DNA from: Erysipelatoclostridium sp. AM42-17
GTDB taxonomy: Bacteria > Bacillota_I > Bacilli_A > Erysipelotrichales > Coprobacillaceae
NCBI RefSeq assembly: GCF_003480255.1
Contig: NZ_QUIN01000007.1
Location: 14,438 to 78,437 of the forward strand
Length of the DNA stretch: 64,000 nt
Direction of reading: 5' to 3'
Part shown: positions 46,223 to 55,170 of the stretch, piece by piece
Layout: the number at the start of each line of letters is the position of its first letter
Numbering within the stretch: position 1 is the first letter of the stretch
The notes under the pieces: model-generated
Told to the model about the DNA's origin: nothing
Databases searched by the model: none
Seen by the model: the letters and a program-made list of their open reading frames with translations, nothing else
Position numbers and translations under genes: made by a program

Positions 46223-47516
46223 CTACATCATATGCAATTAAATCATCAAAAGTCTGTCTTCTAATAACTTCTCTTGATTTTCCTTGATAAGTAAAGACCA
46301 CGGCTGGCTTAGGTAATTGATTATAGTTAGAAGACATTGAATAATGATAAGCTCCTGTTGAAAACATTGCTAAAATATCTCCCGGTTGCGGATCTTGTAA
46401 TTTAATATCTTTAATTAAAATATCTCCTGATTCGCAGTTCTTACCAGCTACAGTTACTAAAGTATCTGCCGGTTCACTTGCTTTATTAGCGATAATAGCG
46501 TCATATTTAGCTTGATATAAAGATGAACGAATGTTATCTGTCATCCCACCATCTACACTAATATAATCTCTAATATCTTTAATATGTTTATATGAACCTA
46601 CTGTATATAAAGTAATTCCTGCATTACCTACACAATAACGACCTGGTTCTACTAATACCATTGGTCTCTTTAAATTTCTAGCATCGAAGCCTTTATAAAT
46701 AATATCCATAATCGTACTCACAACATAATCAAATTCTAGTGGTTTATCAGCACTTGTATATTGAATACCAAATCCCCCACCAGCATTTAATTTATTGATG
46801 ACAATACCAAAAATATCATAAATTTCATAAGCAATATCAACGAATTTATTCATCGCTAAAATATAAGCTTGAATATCTTCAATTTGACTACCTACATGGC
46901 AATGAATACCATCAAAGTTAATATGTGGTGCATCAATGACTTTTTTTATTGCTTTTAAATAAGTGTTATCATGGCTTGAAAAACCAAATTTAGTATCTTT
47001 AGCACCTACACGAATATAGTCATGACCACCAGCATAAACACCCGGTGTAATTCTAACAATACCATTAACAGTAACATTTAATCTAGATGCGATTTCTTCT
47101 ACTAATTTAATTTCATAGAAGTTATCGATTACAAAGTTTTCTACTCCGTTTTCTAATGCATATTCAATTTCTGAAGGTAATTTATTATTTCCATGGAAAT
47201 AAATCTTTTTAGGATCAAATCCTGCTTTTAAAGCTACTGAAATTTCTCCAGCACTTACACAATCAATTCCAATCCCATATTCTTTAGCTATTTTATAAAT
47301 AGCTAAACAAGAAAATGATTTAGAAGCAAATAAAGGTAAAGCATTTTCATATTTATCAATCATTTTTGTTTTTAATGTATTGAATTGATTTCTGATATGT
47401 CCTTCTGACATAACATATAATGGTGTTCCATACTGTTTAACTAAATCTAAAGCATTCACATCATCTATGTATAAGTTATTATTCTTAATTTGTGCAAATT
47501 GTGTTTGTAAAACCAT
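46218..47516 (-). CDS. lysA: Diaminopimelate decarboxylase
   Basis: A 432-residue PLP enzyme of the fold-III decarboxylases, converting meso-DAP to L-lysine. The PLP Lys is in LPLFASKSFSCLAIYKIA near residue 65. Other signatures are IYFHGNNKLPSEIEYAL, HCHVGSQIED, LNAGGGFGIQY, VEPGRYCVGNAG, and the active-site Cys of AGKNCESGDIL. It is the last gene of the lysine-riboswitch operon. The start follows TTAGGGGGATAT. Confidence 0.96.
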   Translation of the reverse strand: MVLQTQFAQIKNNNLYIDDVNALDLVKQYGTPLYVMSEGHIRNQFNTLKTKMIDKYENALPLFASKSFSCLAIYKIAKEYGIGIDCVSAGEISVALKAGFDPKKIYFHGNNKLPSEIEYALENGVENFVIDNFYEIKLVEEIASRLNVTVNGIVRITPGVYAGGHDYIRVGAKDTKFGFSSHDNTYLKAIKKVIDAPHINFDGIHCHVGSQIEDIQAYILAMNKFVDIAYEIYDIFGIVINKLNAGGGFGIQYTSADKPLEFDYVVSTIMDIIYKGFDARNLKRPMVLVEPGRYCVGNAGITLYTVGSYKHIKDIRDYISVDGGMTDNIRSSLYQAKYDAIIANKASEPADTLVTVAGKNCESGDILIKDIKLQDPQPGDILAMFSTGAYHYSMSSNYNQLPKPAVVFTYQGKSREVIRRQTFDDLIAYDVE

Positions 47517-47524
47517 ATATCCCC

Positions 47525-48268
47525 CTAATATAACGTTTTTAACGTAAATAAACCACTCTCTTTATCTTTTAACGCTAAAGCAGCAGCAATCGCTCCTTGA
47601 ACAAAAACATCTTTAGATAAAGCTGTATGTTTAATTTCAATAATTTCATCAAGCCCGGCAAAAATAATATCATGTTCACCAAAAATCGTTCCCCCACGAA
47701 TAGCTTGTAAACCAATTTGTTCATGTTTTCTTTTTTCATGTAATGAACTACGATCATAAACAGGCTTTGTTTCTTTAATTTCTTCTTCCATTACTTCATA
47801 AAGTAATTTAGCTGTACCACTAGGTGCATCAATCTTTTGATTATGATGTTTTTCTAAAATTTCAATATCATAACCATTATCATAAAATTCTTTAGCCACT
47901 TGTTTTAAAATCTTTGTTACCATTTGAATACCAAAACTTGTATTGTAAGATTGGAAGATAGCAAGTTGTTGACTTGCTTCTTCAATCTTAGCGAGTTGTT
48001 CTTGGCTATATCCTGTTGTAGCGATAACTAATTTAGATTTATTTTTTAAAGCATAAGTTAAAATATCATCTAAATTATTAGGATGTGAAAAGTCAATAAT
48101 CACATCTGCTTGATCTTCAACCTCTTTTAAACTGTTGTACATATTTTCAGGTGCTTTTTCATCAAATTCATAAGAAACAATCCCAATTAAATCAAATTGT
48201 GGATTTTCTCTTAACTTATGAGCCACCTTTTTTCCCATTAATCCATATCCATATAATATAACTTTCAT
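47525..48268 (-). CDS. dapB: 4-hydroxy-tetrahydrodipicolinate reductase
   Basis: A 247-residue DapB. It has an N-terminal NAD(P) motif ILYGYGLMGKKVA, the DFSHP loop, the ATTGYSQEQL motif, and the substrate loop LEKHHNQKIDAPSGTAKLL with the catalytic His-His and Lys. It reduces HTPA to tetrahydrodipicolinate. The true start is the ATG at 48268, one base after the dapA stop; the open frame extends 32 codons upstream inside dapA only by chance. Confidence 0.95.
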   Translation of the reverse strand: MKVILYGYGLMGKKVAHKLRENPQFDLIGIVSYEFDEKAPENMYNSLKEVEDQADVIIDFSHPNNLDDILTYALKNKSKLVIATTGYSQEQLAKIEEASQQLAIFQSYNTSFGIQMVTKILKQVAKEFYDNGYDIEILEKHHNQKIDAPSGTAKLLYEVMEEEIKETKPVYDRSSLHEKRKHEQIGLQAIRGGTIFGEHDIIFAGLDEIIEIKHTALSKDVFVQGAIAAALALKDKESGLFTLKTLY

Positions 48269-48269
48269 C

Positions 48270-49163
48270 TTAGTACCCCAATTTTTCAAATGCATCCATT
48301 GCATCAAATAATTTTTGTTTATTTTCTTGAGTAGTAGGAAGCAATGGTAAACGTACTTGTTCACTACAAATACCCATTTTAGCTAATGCAGCTTTTGGCA
48401 TAATTGGATTAACATCAATAAATAAATAACGTGATACAGGATCTAAAGCATAAGCTAATTTTTGAGCTTCTTTTAAATTACCATTTAAGATAAGTTGTGT
48501 TAATTTTTCAACTTGACGAGGATATAAGTTTGAAGTTACTGAAATAACGCCTTTCCCTCCAGCAGCCATAAATGGCAAGATATTGTCATCACATCCAGAA
48601 TATAAATCAAAATCTAAATCTTGTGTTTTATTTAAGATTTCCATTGCATAAGCAATATTATCTGTCGCATCTTTCATAGCAACGATATTTTTATGTTTAG
48701 CTAATTCTACAACTGTATCTACTTGAATATTTAATCCTGTTCTTCCTGGAACATTATATAAAATCATAGGAATATCAACTGCATCAGCAATAGTAGTATA
48801 ATGAGCAATTAATCCTCTTTGACTTGTTTTATTATAATAAGGAGTCACGACTAAAATAGCGTCTGCTCCTTTTTCTTTAGCATAACGTGCTTTCTTTAGT
48901 GCTGTTTGTGTATCATTAGAACCAGCGCCACAAATAACTTTTACCCCTGTTCCTTTAGCAAGTTCCATTGTGATATCTAATAATTTAAATTCATCATTAA
49001 TATGAATGGTTGCTGTTTCACCCGTTGTTCCATTAACTAATAAAGCTTGAACACCTCCATCAATCATTCTTTGAACTTGTCTTTTATACCCTTCATAATC
49101 AATACTTCCATCATCAAACATAGGAAGTACAAGTGCAACTGCACTACCTTCAAAAATAGCCAT
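48270..49163 (-). CDS. dapA: 4-hydroxy-tetrahydrodipicolinate synthase
   Basis: A 297-residue TIM-barrel aldolase condensing pyruvate with aspartate semialdehyde. It has VNGTTGETATI with the conserved Thr pair, VTPYYNKTSQRGLIAHY with the active Tyr, YNVPGRTG, and the Schiff-base Lys in VAMKDATDNI near residue 162. It sits second in the lysine operon, 9 bp after the ACT protein, with AGGAGGAAAT before its ATG. Confidence 0.97.
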   Translation of the reverse strand: MAIFEGSAVALVLPMFDDGSIDYEGYKRQVQRMIDGGVQALLVNGTTGETATIHINDEFKLLDITMELAKGTGVKVICGAGSNDTQTALKKARYAKEKGADAILVVTPYYNKTSQRGLIAHYTTIADAVDIPMILYNVPGRTGLNIQVDTVVELAKHKNIVAMKDATDNIAYAMEILNKTQDLDFDLYSGCDDNILPFMAAGGKGVISVTSNLYPRQVEKLTQLILNGNLKEAQKLAYALDPVSRYLFIDVNPIMPKAALAKMGICSEQVRLPLLPTTQENKQKLFDAMDAFEKLGY

Positions 49164-49172
49164 AATTTCCTC

Positions 49173-49637
49173 CTATAAGTTAAATTCCAATTTTAATTTT
49201 TCTAAAGCTAAATCTAATGAATCTTTATCAATAACAAATGAAATAGTACGTTTACTTGTTGTTATTTGATAAAAATGAATGTTATTGTTTCCTAATACTT
49301 CAAAACATCTTGCTGCTGCACCCGGTGTTGTTTCAATTAATGGTCCCCCTACAGCAACTTTAGCAAATGTTCTTTTTTGATAGATTTCAATTGAAGTGAA
49401 TTCTTCTTTTAGATTAACAATAGCTTCATTTAATTTTAATTGAAACTTTGCATCTAAAGTAATTTCAATTTGCATTGAATCTTCTAACATAACTTGTGAT
49501 ATCATATCAATATTAATATCTTGTTCCTGAATAATTCTAAAGATTCTTGCTATCATCTTTGGATGTTTAGGTACATTTAATAATTTTAATTGAATAATAT
49601 CATCTTCATAACTTATTGCTTCTACTATATTTTCCAT
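49173..49637 (-). CDS. Free-standing aspartokinase-type tandem ACT-domain protein
   Basis: The 154-residue protein looks like the regulatory tail of an aspartate kinase without the kinase. The first ACT unit is in residues 14-75 (IIQLKLLNVPKHPKMIARIFRIIQEQDINIDMISQ) and the second in 88-150 (FAKVAVGGPLIETTPGAAARCFEVLGNNNIHFYQITTSKRTISFVID). It resembles the separate beta subunit of aspartokinase II. The ATG at 49637 is preceded by GAGAGGT; the frame open further upstream runs into riboswitch RNA and is not coding. It is the first gene under the lysine riboswitch. It may regulate an aspartokinase encoded elsewhere. Confidence 0.75.
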   Translation of the reverse strand: MENIVEAISYEDDIIQLKLLNVPKHPKMIARIFRIIQEQDINIDMISQVMLEDSMQIEITLDAKFQLKLNEAIVNLKEEFTSIEIYQKRTFAKVAVGGPLIETTPGAAARCFEVLGNNNIHFYQITTSKRTISFVIDKDSLDLALEKLKLEFNL

Positions 49638-49690
49638 GACTTTACCTCTCTTCCCTATTATATTCTTTTTTTCAATAACTATATATACTT

Positions 49691-49728
49691 TTACAAATAA
49701 AAATGTTGCAATGGTTATCATTGCAACA
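49691..49728 (-). terminator. Riboswitch-controlled terminator of the lysine operon
   Basis: On the minus strand TGTTGCAATG pairs with CATTGCAACA (arms 49719-49728 and 49704-49713), followed by TTTTTATTTGT. It lies between the lysine riboswitch and the first gene, as expected for transcription attenuation. Confidence 0.9.
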
Positions 49729-49749
49729 TCTATTTGAGATTCTAACAAT

Positions 49750-49908
49750 GATAGCCCAACATTACTTAAGTAATGACAGTTAATTAGGTATTCCCTAATT
49801 ACCCAGGAATTCATCATATGCAAATAATGAACCCTTCGGCAAGCGTTCCGCCCTCTTTATCTCGTTGCATCGTATAACAAAGAATTTTTAACAACCTGCG
49901 CCTCTATC
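49750..49908 (-). ncRNA. Lysine riboswitch (L box)
   Basis: The minus strand reads GATAGAGGCGC at the 5' end, GGGCGGAACGCTTGCCGAAGG in the middle (split about 49850-49830), CCTGGGTAATTAGG, and GGGCTATC at the 3' end. The end pairs GATAG/CTATC as P1. These are the conserved L-box blocks. The operon behind it makes lysine (ACT protein, dapA, dapB, lysA), which confirms the call. Lysine binding should favour the terminator at 49691-49728. Confidence 0.93.
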
Positions 49909-49920
49909 TAACTTGTATAC

Positions 49921-49949
49921 AATATAGCATATTCAACTCTAATAAACAA
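49921..49949 (-). promoter_or_regulatory. Promoter of the lysine operon
   Basis: On the minus strand TTGTTT (49944-49949) and TATATT (49921-49926) are 17 nt apart, placing the transcript start just ahead of the riboswitch. Confidence 0.6.
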
Positions 49950-49982
49950 TGAAAATATCAAAATAATCATCATTTATAATAC

Positions 49983-50006
49983 AAAAAAACTGGGATACCC
50001 CAGTTT
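49983..50006 (-). terminator. Intrinsic terminator of the old-yellow-enzyme gene
   Basis: AAAACTGGG (49986-49994) pairs with CCCAGTTTT (49998-50006) around ATA, followed by a T-run on the minus strand. Confidence 0.85.
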
Positions 50007-51910
50007 TAGATTTTAATAATCACTTCTCTTGCTTCTCTTAAAGCATCAATAGCTCTTCTTGCTTTAATAGCATCACCAATAACATATTGTTCTTTAACAA
50101 GATTTTCTTTAAATGGTTGGTTTGCTTTTGAACCTAAAGCTAAAACGATACTATCAAATCCAGAAAATGTTTCTAGACACCCATTATGTTCAATTTCTAC
50201 ACTATTTTCACTAATAGATTGTACTGGACTTTGGGTATAGACTTTAACATGATTTTCTTTAAAGCTTTCCATTAAGAAGATGCGATGTTCACTAACAATA
50301 TCACCAGCAATATCATCTTTAGCTTCAATTAATGTAACATCATAACCACGATTAGCTAAATAATCAGCTGTTTCACAACCAACTAAACCACCACCGATAA
50401 CTAATGTCTTTTTACCACATTGACTTTGACCATCTAATACATCAATAGCATGTAAACAATGATCAACCCCTGTAATTGGTGGGACTAAAGGCGTTGCCCC
50501 TGTTGCTAGAATTAAGACATCTGGATTCATTTCTTTAATCATGCCTTCATCTACTGCTTGACCAACATGTAAATCAACATGATATTTGTAACATAAAGCA
50601 ATATAATTACGTACCATTTGCGTAATATCACCTTTACCTGGTGGCACAGCAGCTAAACGCATTTGTCCACCAAGAACTGTACTTTTTTCATATAAAGAAA
50701 CTTGATGTCCTTTTTTAGCTAGATTGTAAGCAGCGAATAAACCTGCAACACCCCCACCTACAACCATCACTTTTTTAACTTCTTTACATTTTTCATCTAG
50801 ATGTTCTTCATATCCAACAAATGGATTAACTAGACATTCAATTGGATTACCTTTAAACATATTTCCAACACAACCTTGAAGGCAGGCAATACATGGTGTA
50901 ATTTCATCAAAAGCATTGGCAGCTACTTTATTTGGAAAATGAGGATCAGCAATAGATTGTCTTCCTAATGCGACCATGTCTGCATAACCTTTTTTTACAA
51001 CTAATGAAGGTAAAAATGGATCATTATAACGACCTACAGTAATAACTGGAACACTAACAACATCTTTAATTTTCTTTACATGATCTAAATTAAATCCTTG
51101 ATGAACAACAGTTGGCGCCCACATATATTCATCTTTTAAATGAATACTACGAGAAACATCAATAGCGTCAATTCCTAATGATTCCAAGTAGCTAGCAACC
51201 ATCATTGAATCTTCAACTGTTAATCCTCCAGGTGTTTCATCACAACTATTAATTCTTGCTAGAACAGCTATATTATGACCAACTTTACGGCGAATGTTTT
51301 CAATAATTAATCTTGGTAAACGCATACGATTATAGAAACATCCACCAAATTCATCGACTCTTTTATTTGTTTGTGGAGAAATAAAACTTGATACAAGATA
51401 ACCATGAGCCATATGAATTTCAACAGCATCAACACCTGCTTTCATTGCTCTTAAAGCGGCATCGCCATATAATTCTACTAATTCATAAATTTGTTCATTG
51501 GTCATTTCTAAAGGAATATCTTTATTAAATGATGCTTGAATACGGGATGCTGATTTTAAAGGATGCCCTGCTGCTTTAGCACTTCCCTCAGGACCTGCTT
51601 GTTGTAATTGAACCATCAATTTTGATCCATATTGATGACAAGCATCTGCTACTTTCTTTAGTGCTGGAATTTGTTGATCATCAAATAAACAGTGTTTTCT
51701 AGGACCACCTTTAGCAGTAGGATCAATAACTGTAGCTTCTACAGTAATCAACCCAAATCCACCTTTTGCTCTTTCTCGATAGTAAGCTAAAGAACGATCA
51801 CTTAATTCACCACTGGCTATCGCAAAGTTATTAGACATAGGTGGCACAACAAAACGATTATTGACTTTCATAGGACCGATTTGAATCGGTTTAAACATTT
51901 CTTTGTACAT
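50006..51910 (-). CDS. NADH:flavin oxidoreductase, 2,4-dienoyl-CoA reductase / BaiH-like
   Basis: A 634-residue three-part flavoprotein. Residues 1-350 are an FMN barrel (FKPIQIGPMKVNNRFVVPPMSNN, and HMAHGYLVSSFISPQTNKRVDEFGG). Then comes a 4Fe-4S motif CIACLQGCVGNMFKGNPIECLVNP, and from about 380 an FAD/NAD module with VVGGGVAGLFAAYNLAKKG and LVIGGGLVGCETADYLA. Relatives reduce enoyl-CoA, enoate or bile-acid double bonds; the substrate here is unknown. The ATG at 51910 follows GGAGAGG; an upstream in-frame Met lacks a ribosome site. It is divergent from a LysR gene that probably controls it. Confidence 0.92.
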   Translation of the reverse strand: MYKEMFKPIQIGPMKVNNRFVVPPMSNNFAIASGELSDRSLAYYRERAKGGFGLITVEATVIDPTAKGGPRKHCLFDDQQIPALKKVADACHQYGSKLMVQLQQAGPEGSAKAAGHPLKSASRIQASFNKDIPLEMTNEQIYELVELYGDAALRAMKAGVDAVEIHMAHGYLVSSFISPQTNKRVDEFGGCFYNRMRLPRLIIENIRRKVGHNIAVLARINSCDETPGGLTVEDSMMVASYLESLGIDAIDVSRSIHLKDEYMWAPTVVHQGFNLDHVKKIKDVVSVPVITVGRYNDPFLPSLVVKKGYADMVALGRQSIADPHFPNKVAANAFDEITPCIACLQGCVGNMFKGNPIECLVNPFVGYEEHLDEKCKEVKKVMVVGGGVAGLFAAYNLAKKGHQVSLYEKSTVLGGQMRLAAVPPGKGDITQMVRNYIALCYKYHVDLHVGQAVDEGMIKEMNPDVLILATGATPLVPPITGVDHCLHAIDVLDGQSQCGKKTLVIGGGLVGCETADYLANRGYDVTLIEAKDDIAGDIVSEHRIFLMESFKENHVKVYTQSPVQSISENSVEIEHNGCLETFSGFDSIVLALGSKANQPFKENLVKEQYVIGDAIKARRAIDALREAREVIIKI

Positions 51911-51993
51911 AACATTCCTCTCCTTGTTAAACATTTCACATTAAATATAACGAGGTTTTCCTGTATTTTCCAATATATTATTTTTATTCAATG

Positions 51994-52010
51994 TATAGAA
52001 AAATTCTATA
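51994..52010. promoter_or_regulatory. Candidate LysR operator between divergent genes
   Basis: TATAGAAAAATTCTATA is a perfect 7-3-7 palindrome in the 131-bp region between the old-yellow-enzyme gene and its divergent LysR gene. Confidence 0.5.
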
Positions 52011-52041
52011 GATTATATTATGATAATGTGTGGTGATCAAT

Positions 52042-52929
52042 ATGAATATTAATCAATTATATTATTTTCAAACTTTAGCTAAATACCAGCATTATACAAA
52101 AGCAAGTCAAGAACTTTATATTTCTCAACCCAGTTTAACTCACGCAATTAAAGAATTAGAAAAAGAAATTAATTGTGTTTTATTTGTTAAAAAAGGCAGA
52201 AATGTTGTTTTAAGTGATGAAGGTAAAACATTTTTAAAATATGTTAATCAAAGTCTTTCTATATTAGAACAAGGTGTAAACGAAATAGCAAATAAAAATA
52301 AAGATCAACAACATGTCATCCAAATCAGTGTCATTGCCACGATTATCAATTCTTATTTAACACCTGTGATCAAAAAATTAAATGAACAAAATATTAAAGT
52401 TCAATTTAGAAGTGAAAAGACTTTAGATATTATTGAAGGGATAAAAAATAATAAATATGACTTTGGTATTTGTTCTAAAATAGAAGATTCTCATTTAACA
52501 TTTTTACCACTTCTATATGAGGAATTAGTCTTGATTACTCCTAAGAATCATCCTCTTAATAGCTTAAATAAAGTTACTTTTGAAAATATTGCACAATATC
52601 CTTTCATTACTTACCTTGAACAAATCGCTATATATCATAATATTATGGATATCTTTAAACAGCATCATTTAAAACCGAATATTATCTATAATCTTGACGA
52701 TGAAACATCTATAGCCAGTATGGTCTCTTTAAACTTTGGGGTGGCTATTGTCGCAAAAAATGATTTACTAAATCCTTTTAAAGATATTAATATTATTCCT
52801 TTAGATCTTGATCAATCAGCTAGAACCATTTATTTAGCTTATAATTCAAACACTAAGTTATCTTCAACATGTAAGTACGTGATTGATTACATGATTAATC
52901 ATGAAAAAATAGTAGATATCAAATCATGA
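52042..52929 (+). CDS. LysR-family transcriptional regulator
   Basis: A 295-residue LysR protein. It has HTH NINQLYYFQTLAKYQHYTKASQELYISQPSLTHAIKELEKE in residues 2-45 and an effector domain from about 88 (VIQISVIATIINSYLTPVIKKL). The frame is open from a GTG at 52030, but the ATG at 52042 has GGTGATC and matches the family start. It is divergent from the flavin oxidoreductase, its likely target, and converges on luxS. Confidence 0.92.
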   Translation: MNINQLYYFQTLAKYQHYTKASQELYISQPSLTHAIKELEKEINCVLFVKKGRNVVLSDEGKTFLKYVNQSLSILEQGVNEIANKNKDQQHVIQISVIATIINSYLTPVIKKLNEQNIKVQFRSEKTLDIIEGIKNNKYDFGICSKIEDSHLTFLPLLYEELVLITPKNHPLNSLNKVTFENIAQYPFITYLEQIAIYHNIMDIFKQHHLKPNIIYNLDDETSIASMVSLNFGVAIVAKNDLLNPFKDINIIPLDLDQSARTIYLAYNSNTKLSSTCKYVIDYMINHEKIVDIKS

Positions 52930-52943
52930 TATCTACTATTTTT
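52904..52943. terminator. Bidirectional terminator, LysR 2 / luxS
   Basis: AAAATAGTAGATATC pairs with GATATCTACTATTTT around a 7-nt loop between convergent genes. Confidence 0.9.
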
Positions 52944-53391
52944 CTTCTAATAAATGATATTGATGTTCCCAAGGACTAGAAATAAAATACTGAGCTGCTT
53001 GTCTTGCTCCCTGCAAATCCATATATGTATAATTTCCACATTCTTCCATCTTAGCTCCTGGAATTTCTTGATCCCATGAAGCTATTTTTTCATATACGTC
53101 CTTTACAATATTTTTCACAACTTCTAAATCTAAATCTCTAACAATCAAATAAAATCCCGTCATACATCCCATTGGACCAAAATAAATGACTTGATCTTTA
53201 TAAGGACCATTTCTCAGTAATGTTGCACCAATATGTTCAATAGTATGAGCTGCTTGAGGATTCATTGCCGGCTCTACATTAGGTTGTGTCATTCTAATAT
53301 CATAAGTAATCAAATCACCATCTATTCTTGATACATAAAGTCCTTTTTTTAATAAACGATGATCAACACTAAAACTTGTTATTCTTTCCAT
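52936..53391 (-). CDS. luxS: S-ribosylhomocysteine lyase
   Basis: A 151-residue LuxS. The metal site HTIEH is in AAHTIEHIGATLLRN, and the third ligand and Cys lie in VIYFGPMGCMTGFYLIV. It cleaves S-ribosylhomocysteine to homocysteine and DPD, the precursor of autoinducer 2. It is monocistronic, with AGAGGGATAAAAC ahead of its ATG. Confidence 0.97.
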   Translation of the reverse strand: MERITSFSVDHRLLKKGLYVSRIDGDLITYDIRMTQPNVEPAMNPQAAHTIEHIGATLLRNGPYKDQVIYFGPMGCMTGFYLIVRDLDLEVVKNIVKDVYEKIASWDQEIPGAKMEECGNYTYMDLQGARQAAQYFISSPWEHQYHLLEEK

Positions 53392-53482
53392 GTTTTATCC
53401 CTCTTTCTCTTTTCCATGTCCAACATTTTTTCTTATAGAAATAGTAAGATGCAATCCTAACTGATGTCAAGTTTGATTTTTA

Positions 53483-54820
53483 TTACTTTATTGTTAAATG
53501 AAATACTTGTACTGCAATATTAAAATAAACAAGAATAGAACATGTATCAACAATAGTTGTAATAAGCGGTGATGCCATAATAGCGGGATCTAATCCTATC
53601 TTATTAGCGAGTAATGGTAAGACACAACCAATTAATTTGGATAAAACAACTGTAACAATAAGTGATAACGCTATAACAAATGCTATATCTACATTTTGAT
53701 ACATCATGTAAATTCTAATACCATTAGCTAGAGCTAGAATACCACCAACTAATAAAGCTATACGAAATTCTTTGAATATAACTTTAAAAATTTCTCTGAA
53801 ATGTATTTCATTTAATGCAATCCCTCGAATAATCAAAGTCGAACTTTGTGAACCGCAATTTCCCCCTGTATCCATAAGCATAGGAATAAAGGAAACTAAT
53901 AATGGTATGGTCTGAAAAGCGTCTTCATATCGGGTAATAATACTCCCTGTTAAAGTAGCTGAAAACATAAGAATTAATAACCACACTATGCGATGTTTAG
54001 CATGTTCTAATACCGATGTTTGAAAATATGATTGATCATTAGGTTCAACAGCTGACATTTTTTCAATATCCTCTGTTGTTTCATCTACCATTACATCCAT
54101 CACGTCATCAAATGTAACAATACCAACCATCATCATTTCATCATCTAATACTGGTAAAACCATTAAATCATATTTCCTAAAAATTTCTATTACTGCTTCT
54201 TGATCAGTATGGGTATAAACATACTGATTGTTTTTATTCATGATTTCCGTTATTTTTTTATTTTCATCACTAAGTAGTAAATCTTTAGTAGAAACAACAC
54301 CTAAAAGTTCCTTATTTTGAACAACATAACTTGTATAAATTGTTTTTGAAGATATTCCATTTTTTTTAATATATTCCAATGCTTCACCAATTGTATACTC
54401 TTTTTTTAAAGATATAAATTCGGTTGTCATAATCGAACCGGCACTATCTTTAGGATAACTAAGCAATTGATTAATTGTCTCTCTTTGATTTTGATCAATA
54501 TGATTTAAAATACGCATAACTAGATTGGCAGGTAATTCTTCGATGATATCAACAAGATCATCCATATATTGGTTTTCGATAACATCAATTAATTCTTTTT
54601 CACTAAACATCTCTAATTGTTTTTGAGTACAATGATTAAAATTTACAAATACTTGTGCTGCTTTCTTTTTTGGAATTAAGCGAAATACTAAAGCACAATC
54701 TTTAATATCTAATTGTTCTAGAAGACAAGCTATATCTGTTGTATTGTTTTGATTTAATAAAGTATGTAATTGTCGATATTGTTTGTTTTTTAATAAATTT
54801 AATAATAATTCCTTTTTCAT
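53483..54820 (-). CDS. mgtE: Magnesium transporter MgtE (M-box controlled copy)
   Basis: A 445-residue MgtE. It has an N-terminal acidic superhelical domain (1-120), two CBS modules (about 128-250; MTTEFISLKKEYTIGEALEYI and VTFDDVMDVMVDETTEDI), a connecting helix, and five membrane helices from about 272 containing PLLVSFIPMLMDTGGNCGSQSSTLIIRG, the MgtE pore region. It imports Mg2+ when cytoplasmic Mg2+ is low. The upstream mRNA carries an M-box riboswitch and a terminator. A paralogue lies at 61222-62568. Confidence 0.95.
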   Translation of the reverse strand: MKKELLLNLLKNKQYRQLHTLLNQNNTTDIACLLEQLDIKDCALVFRLIPKKKAAQVFVNFNHCTQKQLEMFSEKELIDVIENQYMDDLVDIIEELPANLVMRILNHIDQNQRETINQLLSYPKDSAGSIMTTEFISLKKEYTIGEALEYIKKNGISSKTIYTSYVVQNKELLGVVSTKDLLLSDENKKITEIMNKNNQYVYTHTDQEAVIEIFRKYDLMVLPVLDDEMMMVGIVTFDDVMDVMVDETTEDIEKMSAVEPNDQSYFQTSVLEHAKHRIVWLLILMFSATLTGSIITRYEDAFQTIPLLVSFIPMLMDTGGNCGSQSSTLIIRGIALNEIHFREIFKVIFKEFRIALLVGGILALANGIRIYMMYQNVDIAFVIALSLIVTVVLSKLIGCVLPLLANKIGLDPAIMASPLITTIVDTCSILVYFNIAVQVFHLTIK

Positions 54821-54832
54821 TTTTATTCCTCC

Positions 54833-54865
54833 TTATTTTATCTTTTGCATTCTGACAACTTTCAT
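54833..54865 (-). CDS. Possible 10-codon leader ORF before mgtE 1
   Basis: Behind a perfect AGGAGGTGAGC lies ATG with the frame MKVVRMQKIK and a TAA that touches the mgtE ribosome site. A second ATG four bases earlier (54867-54869) opens another frame (MDESCQNAK...) running into mgtE. A strong unexplained ribosome site ahead of mgtE's own is the main evidence; coding is unproven. Confidence 0.3.
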   Translation of the reverse strand: MKVVRMQKIK

Positions 54866-54883
54866 CCATATAGCTCACCTCCT

Positions 54884-54915
54884 ATAAAAAAACATCATTG
54901 CCTGAGCAATGATGT
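54884..54915 (-). terminator. M-box-controlled terminator
   Basis: ACATCATTGC (54892-54901) pairs with GCAATGATGT (54906-54915), followed on the minus strand by T7. It lies between the M-box and mgtE. Confidence 0.9.
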
Positions 54916-54924
54916 ATCTGTTCA

Positions 54925-55080
54925 TTCATTCGTTCAAGCTTTAGTATCACAGGGCATATAAATTACATTAAATAAAGCCTTCTCGACTTCATCTGTTAAC
55001 CAGCGTATTGTGTCTCCACAATTTTGCGGCAGTAATCTTAGGATATCCAAATCCCTGCGGTAACCTCACCTACCGTTTAT
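54925..55080 (-). ncRNA. M-box (ykoK) magnesium riboswitch
   Basis: The minus strand shows the M-box blocks: GGTAGGTGAGGTTACCGC at the 5' end, GGATATCCTAAGATTACTGCCGC, TGTGGAGACACAATACGC, then GGTTAACAGATGAAGTCGAG and AAGGC. It is followed by an intrinsic terminator and mgtE. Mg2+ binding should promote termination. Boundaries are approximate at the 3' side. Confidence 0.93.
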
Positions 55081-55132
55081 TATTTAATTCATTATCATTA
55101 TATTGATAAAATGATAAATGTCAATAAATTTG

Positions 55133-55165
55133 AAAAAAAAGACTAAAAGCCGAAGCCTTTAGCCT
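55133..55165 (-). terminator. Intrinsic terminator of the nucleoside-like operon
   Basis: On the minus strand GGCTAAAGGC, TTCG, GCTTTTAGTC forms a stem with a stable tetraloop, followed by T8. It ends the operon that begins at 59174. Confidence 0.85.
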
Positions 55166-55170
55166 ATTAA

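Noticed and set aside
48269..48364. N-terminal extension of dapB
   Set aside because: Overlaps the end of dapA; DapB alignments start at the ATG at 48268.
49638..49823. N-terminal extension of the ACT protein
   Set aside because: The extra 62 codons are the lysine riboswitch and its terminator read as protein; the ribosome site GAGAGGT fits the ATG at 49637.
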